From Streptomyces sp. CA-210063 (lineage in GTDB: Bacteria; Actinomycetota; Actinomycetes; Streptomycetales; Streptomycetaceae): a stretch of 64,000 nt of DNA. Location: contig NZ_CP102512.1 of NCBI RefSeq assembly GCF_024612015.1, positions 3,224,001 through 3,288,000 of the forward strand, read 5' to 3'. The translations under genes were made by a program, and so were the position numbers. The notes beneath the pieces were generated by a model, which saw only the letters and a list, made by a program, of their open reading frames with translations, was not told where the DNA came from and made no database searches. This document shows, piece after piece, positions 56,811-64,000 of this stretch. Position 1 is the stretch's first letter. The number at the start of each line of letters is the position of its first letter.

Positions 56811-57614
56811 CTACACCCGAGCCCACGTCCGCCGGTCCCGTGCCACGGAATGCATCCCCTCCACGTCCGCCGGCTTCAGCACGCCACCCGCGCGGGCGAG
56901 TTCCGACAGGTCCGTGTCCCGCAGGACACGGACCTCCCGCAGGGGCGTGGTGACGGCGAGGCCGGACGGTTCGGCGAGGGCGAGGACGGGGCGGACCTCG
57001 GCGGTGAGGGCGTAGGAGGCGCGGTCGGCGTCGGCGCGGAGCCTGCGCAGCAGCGCGCGGGGCTCGTGGCGGCCGACGGCGACCATGGGGTCGGTGACGA
57101 CGACGCGCTGCCTGCGGGCGTAGAGGGACCGGACGCAGAACAGGCCCCCGGGGCCGATGACGAGGTGGTGGATACGGTCGCCGCCGGGCAGGGGCACGGA
57201 GTGCAGGGTGCGCCAGCCGGCGCCCTCCAGCCGGTCCAGCGCGTCGCCGACCGTCTGCTCGGCGGCCAGGGCGCGGCGGCGCGGGTCGGGACGCAGCCGG
57301 CGCGGTGGTCCGGGAGCGCGGTCGAGGGCGATGAGGAGGGCCTCGCCGGGGCGGTTGGGGGCCAGGTCGTCGTCCGGATGGAGGCTCAGCCGGGCCAGCT
57401 CGGCGGGGGTCGGCACGGGTGGCGGGCCCACCGTGACCGGGCCGGAGATGAACGGGCCGAGGACGGCGAGCACGTCCTCTCTCCGCTCCTCGCTGAGGAG
57501 ATTCACCCGGCCCGCCTCACGGTCGTACCAGGCGATGTTCCTCCCGTCGGTCCGGCACACGTACAGGCGTTCCTGTCCGTGGCGCCAGGTCGGTATGACG
57601 CGCAGTCCGTTCAT
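56811..57614 (-). CDS. NERD domain protein
   Basis: 267 residues. The central region AAEQTVGDALDRLEGAGWRT and GGDRIHHLVIGPGGLFCVRS is the nuclease-related domain (PD-(D/E)xK-like fold). The His in IHHL stands where nucleases have Asp, so activity is uncertain. The N-terminus (RVIPTWRHGQERLYVCRTDG) and C-terminus are not assigned. A single gene converging with ligD-pol. Confidence 0.75.
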   Translation of the reverse strand: MNGLRVIPTWRHGQERLYVCRTDGRNIAWYDREAGRVNLLSEERREDVLAVLGPFISGPVTVGPPPVPTPAELARLSLHPDDDLAPNRPGEALLIALDRAPGPPRRLRPDPRRRALAAEQTVGDALDRLEGAGWRTLHSVPLPGGDRIHHLVIGPGGLFCVRSLYARRQRVVVTDPMVAVGRHEPRALLRRLRADADRASYALTAEVRPVLALAEPSGLAVTTPLREVRVLRDTDLSELARAGGVLKPADVEGMHSVARDRRTWARV

Positions 57615-57701
57615 GCACCATCACCCCACGACCATGGGACCAGGCGGGGTGCTCCATCGGCAAGAACCCGGCTACCTTTGGGGTGACTTGGGGAGGCGCC
57701 G

Positions 57702-58214
57702 TTGCGGACGCGCAGGAACCAGCACGATGTTCCGGCTCCGGACGAACCGTGGAGCGAGATCGTGCCCGGTCTGTGGATGGGCGGGCACGAGTTCGCGGGG
57801 CGGACCGGTACCGGCGACATCGAATTCGCGGTCGTACGCGCTGAGTTCGATCTGGTGCTCACGCTGCTGCGACTGCCGGGGTACGGGCCGGACGACGGCG
57901 TCGAGCACCATGTGTGGCCGATCCCGGACGGGCCGTTGGACGGTACGCAGCTGGCGGGTGTGATGCGGCTGGCACAGGCGGCGTGCGACGCGCTGGAGGA
58001 CGGCAAACGGGTCCTCGTCCGCTGCTACAGCGGCTACAACCGGTCCGGTCTGGTCGTGGCGCACGCGCTGATCCGCGACGGGCACTCCGCGGAGGAGGCG
58101 ATCCGGCTGATCCGCACCCGCCGTTCGCCGTGGGCGCTGCACAACGAGCTGTTCGTGGAGTACCTGCACACGGGGCTGCCGACGGTCCGGTTCCTTGAGG
58201 AGCTGGCCGATTGA
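57702..58214 (+). CDS. Dual-specificity-like protein phosphatase
   Basis: 170 residues. The catalytic P-loop CYSGYNR (CX5R) within VRCYSGYNRSGLVVAHALIR is clear, with the WPIPDGPL segment likely holding the general-acid Asp. TTG start after GGGGAGG. The TGA stop lies at the edge of the IS605-type element, so the present C-terminus (FLEELAD) may have been fixed by that insertion. Confidence 0.83.
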   Translation: MRTRRNQHDVPAPDEPWSEIVPGLWMGGHEFAGRTGTGDIEFAVVRAEFDLVLTLLRLPGYGPDDGVEHHVWPIPDGPLDGTQLAGVMRLAQAACDALEDGKRVLVRCYSGYNRSGLVVAHALIRDGHSAEEAIRLIRTRRSPWALHNELFVEYLHTGLPTVRFLEELAD

Positions 58215-58300
58215 CTTGCTCCTCGGGCTGAAGCCCGGGGATTGTGGCCTTCCCTCTCGTTGCTGTGCCGCTACGCGGCACGGGCTTCGGGAGGGAATCC
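58212..58300 (-). ncRNA. Predicted reRNA/omega-RNA at the tnpB 3' end
   Basis: TnpB nucleases use an RNA made from the 3' end of tnpB through the right end of the element, with the guide taken from flanking DNA. Here it would run leftward across the tnpB stop, a stem-loop around ccgggcttcagcccg and end at the element edge near 58212, so the guide would be the complement of the phosphatase 3' end. Predicted from layout only. Confidence 0.4.
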
Positions 58301-59494
58301 GTGGCTTCCTGCTTCGTCGCGCTGGGCCAGAACGGGTTCTGGTCTTACCGGCGCTCCACAGGCTGATACCGCCAGTCCGGCGGCCTTTTTCACGTTGCGT
58401 GCGGAGTTGATGTCCCGGTCGAGGAGGGCTCCGCAGGCGGGGCAGGTCCATTCGCGGATGTGGAGGGGTTTGGGTCCGTCCACGTGGTCGCAGTACGAGC
58501 AGGTCCGGCTGGTCGGCACGAACCGGCCGATCTTGATCAGGGTGCGCCCGTACCGTTCGGCCTTGTAGACGAGCATGGCCACGAACTGCGACCAGCCCGC
58601 ATCGTGCACGCTCTTGGCCAGTCCGGTGCGTGCCAGTCCGTTCACCGCCAGGTCCTCCACGCCGATCGCTTGGTTCTCGCGGATCAGCTTCGTGGAGAGC
58701 TGGTGGTGAAATTCACGGCGCGCGTCGGCGACCTGGGCATGCGCGCGGGCGACCTTCAGGCGGGCCTTCTGCCGGTTCTTGGATCCCTTCTGTTTGCGGG
58801 ACAGCTCCCGCTGGGCCTTCTTCAGTTTCTTCTCCGCACGGCGCAGGAACCGCGGGGAGTCGATCTTCGTGCCGTCGTCGAGGATCGCGAAGTGCGTCAG
58901 GCCCAGGTCAATGCCGACGGTGTGGCCGGTGTCGGGCATGCGGGCCGCGTCGGTGTCCGGGTTGGTGTCGATGACGAACGAGGCGAAGTACCTCCCGGCC
59001 GCGTCCTGGATCACGGTGACGGAGGTGGGGGTGGTGGGCAGGGTCCGCGACCACTTCACCTTGACCGCCCCGATCTTCGGCAGGTTCAGCCGTCCGCTGC
59101 CGGTGATCGACCAGCGGGCGTTGGCGGTGAACCGGATCGACTGCCGGGCGTCCTTGCGGGACTTCAACCTCGGTGCCCCCAGCTTGGGCCCCTTGCGCTC
59201 ACCCTTGAGGGAGGCGAAGAAGTTCCTGTACGCCGTCTCGGCATCGCGCAGGGACTGCTGGAGCACGACCGCGGAGACCTCGCCCAGCCAGGAGCGGGCC
59301 TCGGTCTGCTTGGCCTCGGTGATCAGACGCTTGGACAGCTCGCTGGCCTTCGGGAACGGCGCGCCCGCCGCACGTGCGTCCTCGCGGGCGCGCACGGCGT
59401 CGTTGAACACGACACGGACGCACCCGAACGCCCGAGTCAACGCACCGCGTTGGGCATGGTTCGGGTACAGGCGAAAGCTGTACCGAAGCTGCAT
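58271..59494 (-). CDS. tnpB: TnpB RNA-guided nuclease
   Basis: 407 residues. N-terminal OrfB helix-turn-helix (MQLRYSFRLYPNHAQRGALT). The RuvC-like active site is complete: Asp in VGIDLGLTHFAI, Glu in IGVEDLAVNG and Asp in LDRDINSARN. Zinc ribbon CSYCDHVDG and CPACG lies before the last motif. ATG 59492-59494 faces the tnpA remnant across 25 bases. TnpB cuts DNA at sites matching the reRNA guide and favours retention of the element. Confidence 0.92.
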   Translation of the reverse strand: MQLRYSFRLYPNHAQRGALTRAFGCVRVVFNDAVRAREDARAAGAPFPKASELSKRLITEAKQTEARSWLGEVSAVVLQQSLRDAETAYRNFFASLKGERKGPKLGAPRLKSRKDARQSIRFTANARWSITGSGRLNLPKIGAVKVKWSRTLPTTPTSVTVIQDAAGRYFASFVIDTNPDTDAARMPDTGHTVGIDLGLTHFAILDDGTKIDSPRFLRRAEKKLKKAQRELSRKQKGSKNRQKARLKVARAHAQVADARREFHHQLSTKLIRENQAIGVEDLAVNGLARTGLAKSVHDAGWSQFVAMLVYKAERYGRTLIKIGRFVPTSRTCSYCDHVDGPKPLHIREWTCPACGALLDRDINSARNVKKAAGLAVSACGAPVRPEPVLAQRDEAGSHGFPPEARAA

Positions 59495-59519
59495 GAGAGC
59501 CACAGTAAATACTTGGGCT

Positions 59520-59964
59520 ATGGGAGATATTCGGGAGATCAGAACTGGTCGATACTGTGTTTTTGCCATGCATGTGCACTTGGTCTTCGTGATCAAGTTC
59601 AGGCACAACGTGTTCACGGAAGAGCACCTGGCGCGGATGGAGGAGATCATGCGGTCGGCGTGTGCGGACTTCAAGTGCGAGCGGGTGGAGTTCAACGGCG
59701 AGACCGGCCATGTCCAACCTGTTGGTGAACTTCCCGCCCAAGGTCGCGTCACCAAGCTGGTCAACTGCCTCAAGGGCGTCTCCTCACGCCGCCTGCGCCT
59801 GGGGCACCTCCCGGCCGAAGACTGGGGGCGAATTCCTCGACCTGGCACGCCACTACTGGCGGGCCAACAAACTGTGGTCGGGCTCCTACTTCGCCGGAAC
59901 CGTCGGCGGCGCCCCGCTCTCGGCGGTCAGGCAGTGCATCGAGCAGCAGAACCGGCCGGTGTAA
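59520..59964 (+). pseudogene. tnpA: IS200-type Y1 transposase, several frameshifts
   Basis: Starts normally (MGDIREIRTGRYCVFAMHVH with the HUH-type His pair). An extra base after HV turns HLLVNFPPKVA into QPVGELPAQGR, a lost base restores the frame (KLVNCLKGVSSRRLR), then an insertion of about 30 bases and another shift lead to EFLDLARHYWRANKLWSGSY and VRQCIEQQNRPV. The catalytic Tyr region is in a separate frame, so no active enzyme can be made. Confidence 0.85.
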
Positions 59965-60408
59965 GCCCTGCCCGGCTCCGCCCGACCAGATGCGGCGACG
60001 CTCCGCCTCGCCACCCTCAGATGCGCTTCACCGCCGGGCTGAAGCCCGATGCGCTGCGAATGAATCCCGGTAGCGTGGCCTGCGGGACCGAGCCGTCATG
60101 GGAGTAATACTTCCGCACACATAGGCACGGATAGGCACGGATAGGCATGGGCAGCCATGAGTAGGGCGGACGGAACCACACTCGCCCGCCCGGGACCCCC
60201 GCCCGTCCCCTACCCACGCACCCAGCAGTCTTGTGTTCCCCAGCCACCCCGCGCGGGCTGCCGCCGGCGCGTCGGTCGCCGTGGCCGCCGCCCCGCCTCG
60301 CGCCTCTTTCGGGGCTCGATCCCTGATGGCCCATCGCAGAAGGCACCCTCTCTCCCCTCCCCCTAATGTGGCGAACAGTCAGGTTCGCCCCCTTCTGGAG
60401 GAGCATCA
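59965..60408. other. IS end and following intergenic region
   Basis: No gene is seen. Holds the tnpA-side end hairpin (about 60033-60046) and three 10-bp tandem units of ataggcacgg (60121-60150, the last imperfect). Confidence 0.5.
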
Positions 60409-60759
60409 ATGTCCCTGCGGATTCTGCTCATGCGGTTCGGCATAGCCGCTGCCGGTGGCGCTCTCGTGGCCTTCGCGGCCACGACTCCCGCGATCGGCGT
60501 CGACCGGGAGGACCCCGGGAAGAAGTACATCGTCAACGGCGAGGTCACCGCCCGTGCCGGTCTGGTCCTGCGCAGCGCGCCGACGCGCGGCGGCGCGGCC
60601 GTCCGGGTCGCGAAGTACGGCGAGATCGTCCAGATCTACTGCAGGACCCTGAGCCAGAACATCGACGGCAACCGGCAGTGGTACCTGCTCACCGACGGCA
60701 CCTGGGCGTGGGGTTCGGCCCGCTACATCGCCGCCTGGAAGACGCCACGCTGGTGCTGA
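60409..60759 (+). CDS. Small secreted SH3-like protein
   Basis: 116 residues. Signal peptide about 1-30 (MRFGIAAAGGALVAFAATTP). The rest is a bacterial SH3-like fold: EVTARAGLVLRSAPTRGGAA, YGEIVQIYCR and NRQWYLLTDGTWAWGSARYI. Two Cys may form a disulfide. ATG after GGAGGAG. Wall binding is a family-based guess. Confidence 0.82.
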   Translation: MSLRILLMRFGIAAAGGALVAFAATTPAIGVDREDPGKKYIVNGEVTARAGLVLRSAPTRGGAAVRVAKYGEIVQIYCRTLSQNIDGNRQWYLLTDGTWAWGSARYIAAWKTPRWC

Positions 60760-60807
60760 GCTGAGCGACAAGGCACACAAGGCATCCCATTTAGGTAAGT
60801 TCCGGGC

Positions 60808-62202
60808 ATGACCACCAAGGCCGGACCGACCCTGGCGGCGGATCCCTCGGACCCGCCCCCGCCCGCCGTACGCCTGCTCCGGCGCCGAGGCGTCGAGTTC
60901 ACCCTCACCGTCGTCGCCGTTCTGCTCTCGGTGTACGGCTACTGCGCTGTCGGTCTGGCGAAGAACGGCTCCGTCCCGCCCGGCGCCGCCGACTACGGTG
61001 CCGGGCTCGGGGTGCTCGCGCTGCTGGCCCATCTGGTGGTGCGGCTGCGGGCGCCGTACGCCGATCCGCTGCTGCTGCCCATCGCGGTGCTCCTCAACGG
61101 CCTGGGCCTGGTGCTGATCCACCGGCTCGACCTGGAGACCCCGGCCGACCGGGCGGCGCCCGCGCAGCTGAACTGGTCGACGCTCGGGGTGGCGCTGTTC
61201 ATCACGGTCGTGGCCCTGCTGCGTGACCACCGGGTGCTCCAGCGGTACGCGTACCTCTCGGTCGTGGCCGCGCTGGGCCTGCTGGCGCTGCCGATCCTCT
61301 TCCCTCCGGTCAACGGGGCCCGTATCTGGGTGCGGATCGCCGGATTCTCCCTCCAGCCGGGCGAGTTCGCGAAGGTGCTGCTCGCGCTCTTCTTCGCCAG
61401 CTATCTCGCGGCGAACCGCAACGCGCTGGCGTACGCCGGGCGCCAGATCTGGCGGTTCAAGCGCCTGCAACTGCCCACCGGGCGCGTCCTCGGCCCGATC
61501 GTCACCATCTGGCTGCTGAGCGTCGGGGTCCTGGTCCTGGAACGGGACCTGGGGACCTCGCTGCTGTTCTTCGGCCTGTTCGTGATCATGCTGTACGTCG
61601 CCACGGGCCGCACCGGCTGGATCGCGGTGGGGCTGCTGCTTGCGTGCGTGGGCGCGGTGGCCGTCGGCTGGCTCGAACCGCATGTGCACAGCCGCGTCGA
61701 GGACTGGCTGCACCCGTTCGCGTCGATCGAGGCGGGCCAGGGCCCGGGCCAACTCGCCCAGTCCCTCTTCGCGTTCGCCGCCGGCGGGCTGCTGGGCACC
61801 GGCCTCGGCCTCGGCCACTCCATCCTGATCGGCTTCGCCGCCAAGTCGGACTTCATCCTGGCCACGGCGGGCGAGGAGCTGGGCCTCGCCGGTCTCGCCG
61901 CGATCTTCCTGCTCTACGCCCTGCTGGTGGAGCGCGGCTACCGCACCGGCCTCGCCCTGCGCGACCCCTTCGGCCGCCTGCTGGCCACCGGCCTCGCCTC
62001 GATCATCGCCCTCCAGGTCTTCGTCATCGCCGGCGGCGTCACCGGTCTCATCCCCCTCACCGGCATGGCGATGCCCTTCCTCGCCCAGGGCGGCTCCTCC
62101 GTCGTCACCAACTGGATCATCGTGGCCCTGCTGATCCGGCTGAGCGACTCCGCCCGCAGCCAGTACGACCGTCACGACGGCCCGGAGGACAGGAGCGTAT
62201 GA
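60808..62202 (+). CDS. SEDS family peptidoglycan glycosyltransferase (FtsW/RodA-like)
   Basis: 464 residues, about 10-12 membrane helices. GARIWVRIAGFSLQPGEFAK is the SEDS signature, ERDLGTSLLFFG holds the catalytic-type Asp, and PLTGMAMPFLAQGGSSVVTN is the conserved C-terminal loop. It polymerises lipid II with its partner PBP, encoded 22 bases downstream. This pair is a second SEDS/PBP set in Streptomyces, separate from the division ftsW. Confidence 0.92.
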   Translation: MTTKAGPTLAADPSDPPPPAVRLLRRRGVEFTLTVVAVLLSVYGYCAVGLAKNGSVPPGAADYGAGLGVLALLAHLVVRLRAPYADPLLLPIAVLLNGLGLVLIHRLDLETPADRAAPAQLNWSTLGVALFITVVALLRDHRVLQRYAYLSVVAALGLLALPILFPPVNGARIWVRIAGFSLQPGEFAKVLLALFFASYLAANRNALAYAGRQIWRFKRLQLPTGRVLGPIVTIWLLSVGVLVLERDLGTSLLFFGLFVIMLYVATGRTGWIAVGLLLACVGAVAVGWLEPHVHSRVEDWLHPFASIEAGQGPGQLAQSLFAFAAGGLLGTGLGLGHSILIGFAAKSDFILATAGEELGLAGLAAIFLLYALLVERGYRTGLALRDPFGRLLATGLASIIALQVFVIAGGVTGLIPLTGMAMPFLAQGGSSVVTNWIIVALLIRLSDSARSQYDRHDGPEDRSV

Positions 62203-62224
62203 CCATGTACGTCCGGAGGGGCGC

Positions 62225-63688
62225 ATGACCAAGTACATCCGCCGCGCCGCCGCCCTCTGCGCCCTGCTCCTGCTCGCCCTCCTCGTCAACGCCACCCGCG
62301 TCCAGGTCTTCCAGTCCCGGTCGTACGACGACAACCCCGCCAACCGCCGCCCGGCGATCGCCCGTTGGGGCCAGCCGCGCGGGAACATCATGGTCGAGGG
62401 GCGCCCGGTCACCGGCTCCAAGGACACGGGGGAGCAGCTCCGCTTCGAACGGACGTACAGGGACGGCCCGTTGTACGCGCCGGTCACGGGCTTCGCCTCA
62501 CAGGTGTACGGGACGTCGTTCCTGGAGCACGCGGAGGACTCCGTCCTCGACGGCAGTAGCCCCATGCTGTCGTTCCTCCCCCTGTGGAACGACATCACCC
62601 GCGACCAGAACGCCGGCGGCGAGGTCGTCACGACCCTCCAGGCCGCGGCCCAGCGCGCGGCCTACCTGGGACTCGGCGCCCGCCGGGGCGCGGTCGCCGC
62701 GCTCGAACCGGCCACCGGGCGCGTCCTGGCGCTGGTCTCCAGGCCGTCGTACGACCCCGGAGTGCTCTCCGGCAACGGCCCCTCGGTGGCCGAGGCGTGG
62801 GCGCGGCTGAACGGGGACGCGGCCAAGCCGATGCTCAACCGGGCGGTGCGGCAGACGTATCCGCCGGGTTCGACCTTCAAGGTGGTGACGGCCGCGGCGG
62901 CGCTGGACGCCGGGGTGGTCAGGGACCTCGACGCCCGCACCCGCTCCCCCGCCCCGTACACCCTGCCGGGCACCACGACGTCCCTCTCCAACGAGGTCGA
63001 GGGCTGCGAGAACGCCTCCCTGCGCTACGCCTTCGAGTGGTCCTGCAACACGGTCTTCGCGAAGCTGGGCGTGGACGTCGGGCTGGGCGCCATGACGGAC
63101 ACGACCCGCGCCTTCGGCTTCAACGACTCGGACCTCCGGATCCCCTTCTCCGTCGCCCCCAGCAGCTTCAACACCGACATGGACCGGGCCCAGCTCGCCC
63201 TCTCCTCCATCGGCCAGTACGACACCCGCGCCACCCCCCTCCAGATGGCCCTCGTCACGGCCGCCGTCGCCAACGGGGGCTCGGTCCGCTCGCCGTACCT
63301 CGTCGAACGCACCACCACGGCCGACGGCCGCACCGTCTCCGCCTCCGGCGCACACACCCTCCGCCAGGCCATGACCTCCTCGACCGCGAGGCGCCTGCGC
63401 GAGCTGATGCGCGCCGTGGTCGAGGACGGCACCGGCGCCAACGCCGCCATCCGCCACGCCACCGTCGGCGGCAAGACCGGCACCGCCCAACACGGCATCG
63501 GCAACTCCGGCACCCCCTACGCCTGGTTCATCGGCTGGGCCCAGTCCGACGACGCGGTCGAACCCCAGGTGGCCGTAGCGGTGGTCGTCGAGGACGCGGA
63601 GGCGGTACGCGGGGACATCAGCGGGGGCGGGGACGCGGCCCCGATCGCGAGGGAGGTGATGAGAGCGGTACTTAAGGCCGCCGACTAG
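62225..63688 (+). CDS. pbpA: Class B penicillin-binding protein (PbpA type)
   Basis: 487 residues. Short cytoplasmic start, one membrane helix (about 8-24), a pedestal domain, then the transpeptidase: Ser-x-x-Lys in YPPGSTFKVV, Ser-x-Asn as SCN in FEWSCNTVFAK and Lys-Thr-Gly in GGKTGTAQHG. ATG after GGAGGGGCGC. It cross-links stems with the SEDS partner. The TAG stop lies in the flanking CTAG of a MITE-like repeat. Confidence 0.92.
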   Translation: MTKYIRRAAALCALLLLALLVNATRVQVFQSRSYDDNPANRRPAIARWGQPRGNIMVEGRPVTGSKDTGEQLRFERTYRDGPLYAPVTGFASQVYGTSFLEHAEDSVLDGSSPMLSFLPLWNDITRDQNAGGEVVTTLQAAAQRAAYLGLGARRGAVAALEPATGRVLALVSRPSYDPGVLSGNGPSVAEAWARLNGDAAKPMLNRAVRQTYPPGSTFKVVTAAAALDAGVVRDLDARTRSPAPYTLPGTTTSLSNEVEGCENASLRYAFEWSCNTVFAKLGVDVGLGAMTDTTRAFGFNDSDLRIPFSVAPSSFNTDMDRAQLALSSIGQYDTRATPLQMALVTAAVANGGSVRSPYLVERTTTADGRTVSASGAHTLRQAMTSSTARRLRELMRAVVEDGTGANAAIRHATVGGKTGTAQHGIGNSGTPYAWFIGWAQSDDAVEPQVAVAVVVEDAEAVRGDISGGGDAAPIAREVMRAVLKAAD

Positions 63689-63791
63689 GGCCCTTCTGAT
63701 GGATCTCCGTGGGAGAAGGAGCGGCGTTCGGTGCGTGCTCTCGGCGTGCCGGGCGTCGCGACGCCGCGGAGATCCATCAGAAGGGCCCTAG
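63685..63791. mobile_element. MITE-like 107-bp inverted repeat
   Basis: A perfect 25-bp inverted repeat (63685-63709 and 63767-63791) encloses a 57-bp GC-rich centre. The outer four bases on each side are CTAG, which fits a YTAR target duplication of IS5-group elements; the inner 21 bases (ggcccttctgatggatctcc...) would be the terminal repeat. It has no coding capacity. Confidence 0.7.
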
Positions 63792-63796
63792 GTGCA

Positions 63797-63866
63797 GCGC
63801 CCCGTAAGGGGCGCGGGGCTGTGTCGATATGCGGCTCCGCCGCGTGGGCGCGACCAGCCCCCACCG
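63797..63866. repeat. Streptomyces intergenic repeat with hairpin
   Basis: The block begins gcgccccgtaaggggcgc, a 7-bp stem-loop, and goes on to gcgaccagcccccac, a sequence type found between many Streptomyces genes. It may terminate the SEDS-pbpA transcript. Confidence 0.65.
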
Positions 63867-63936
63867 GCGCGAGGCATGACCACAAACTGAGATAAGGGAT
63901 ACAGCCGACACCTCCTCCCGACCTATCGTTCGGTCC

Positions 63937-64000
63937 ATGAATCCCGCCACGTACGAACTCGCCCAGGTCAACATCGCCCGCCTCAAAGCCCCCCTGGACT
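63937..64000 (+). CDS. DUF3291 family protein, start only
   Basis: The window ends after 21 codons, MNPATYELAQVNIARLKAPL, a typical start of DUF3291 proteins (YELAQVNxARLxAP). These small proteins are alpha-beta-barrel/monooxygenase-like with unknown function. Confidence 0.6.
   Translation, partial: MNPATYELAQVNIARLKAPLD

Larger units (their letters stand above)
58212..60060. mobile_element. IS200/IS605-family element, tnpB intact, tnpA broken
   Basis: Divergent tnpB (minus) and tnpA remnant (plus) lie between similar end hairpins: cgggctgaagcccg at about 58224-58237 and again at about 60033-60046. The tnpB-side end reads, on the minus strand, gaggagcaagtcaa, like RE ends of this family. 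The right limit is approximate. No terminal inverted repeats or target duplication are expected for this family. Confidence 0.65.

Overview
The window is a piece of a Streptomyces (high-GC actinobacterial) chromosome. The gene order prfA, rpmE, LCP protein, rho, thrB, thrC, hom, lysA on the left and Ku, LigD polymerase, SEDS/PBP2 on the right is typical of the genus. Codons are strongly G/C-ending, GTG and TTG starts are common, and the usual Streptomyces intergenic repeats are present.

Layout. (1) 1-15,050: conserved core, almost all on the minus strand. It holds translation (prfA, rpmE), cell-wall polymer attachment (LCP), a secreted S1 protease, rho, the aspartate-family amino-acid genes (lysA, hom, thrC, thrB), an arginyl-tRNA-synthetase-like protein without a catalytic core, and a response regulator. 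(2) 15,221-28,827: a tRNA-Arg(CCG) gene used as an integration site. A 44-45 bp copy of its 3' half recurs at about 26.5 kb and 28.8 kb, which delimits two integrated elements in tandem. The first (about 11.3 kb) carries a tyrosine integrase, a frameshifted Mrr-like nuclease gene, a VapBC-like pair, a TrlF-type PHP+SMC-like ATPase and, convergent with it, a membrane-anchored SF1 helicase with a C-terminal PLD nuclease (Mokosh type II-like). It looks like a defence island. The second (2.3 kb) carries a lower-GC AAA/STAND-like ATPase and only the tail of an integrase. (3) 29-36 kb: accessory genes: SWIM zinc-finger protein, archaeal-type ATPase, and a translationally coupled cysteine-synthase-like enzyme and MFS exporter. 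(4) 35.7-42.4 kb: a partly decayed region that looks metal (copper) related: His-rich DUF6153 proteins, DUF305 and CopZ remnants, BlaI/M56 regulator pair, NlpC/P60 hydrolase, F510_1955-type lipoprotein and a Met/His-rich membrane protein. (5) 42.7-51.7 kb: ChaB, SseB-like, GlsB-type membrane protein, an integrase fragment, a large GAF/PP2C/ATPase regulator, a UPF0104-type membrane protein and a stand-alone ketosynthase. (6) 51.8-58.2 kb: NHEJ genes Ku and LigD-polymerase around a UvrA-like ATPase, a NERD protein and a small phosphatase. (7) 58.2-60.1 kb: an IS200/IS605-type element with intact tnpB and broken tnpA, abutting the phosphatase stop codon. (8) 60.4-64 kb: SH3-like secreted protein, SEDS glycosyltransferase and class B PBP, a MITE-like 107-bp inverted repeat at the pbpA stop codon, and the start of a DUF3291 gene.

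Most notable for follow-up: the tandem tRNA-Arg elements with the TrlF/helicase-PLD genes, the TnpB element with its inferred guide RNA end, the MITE at the pbpA stop codon, and the catalytic-core-less ArgRS relative encoded about 1 kb from the tRNA-Arg gene. All assignments come from reading the sequence; no database search was run.
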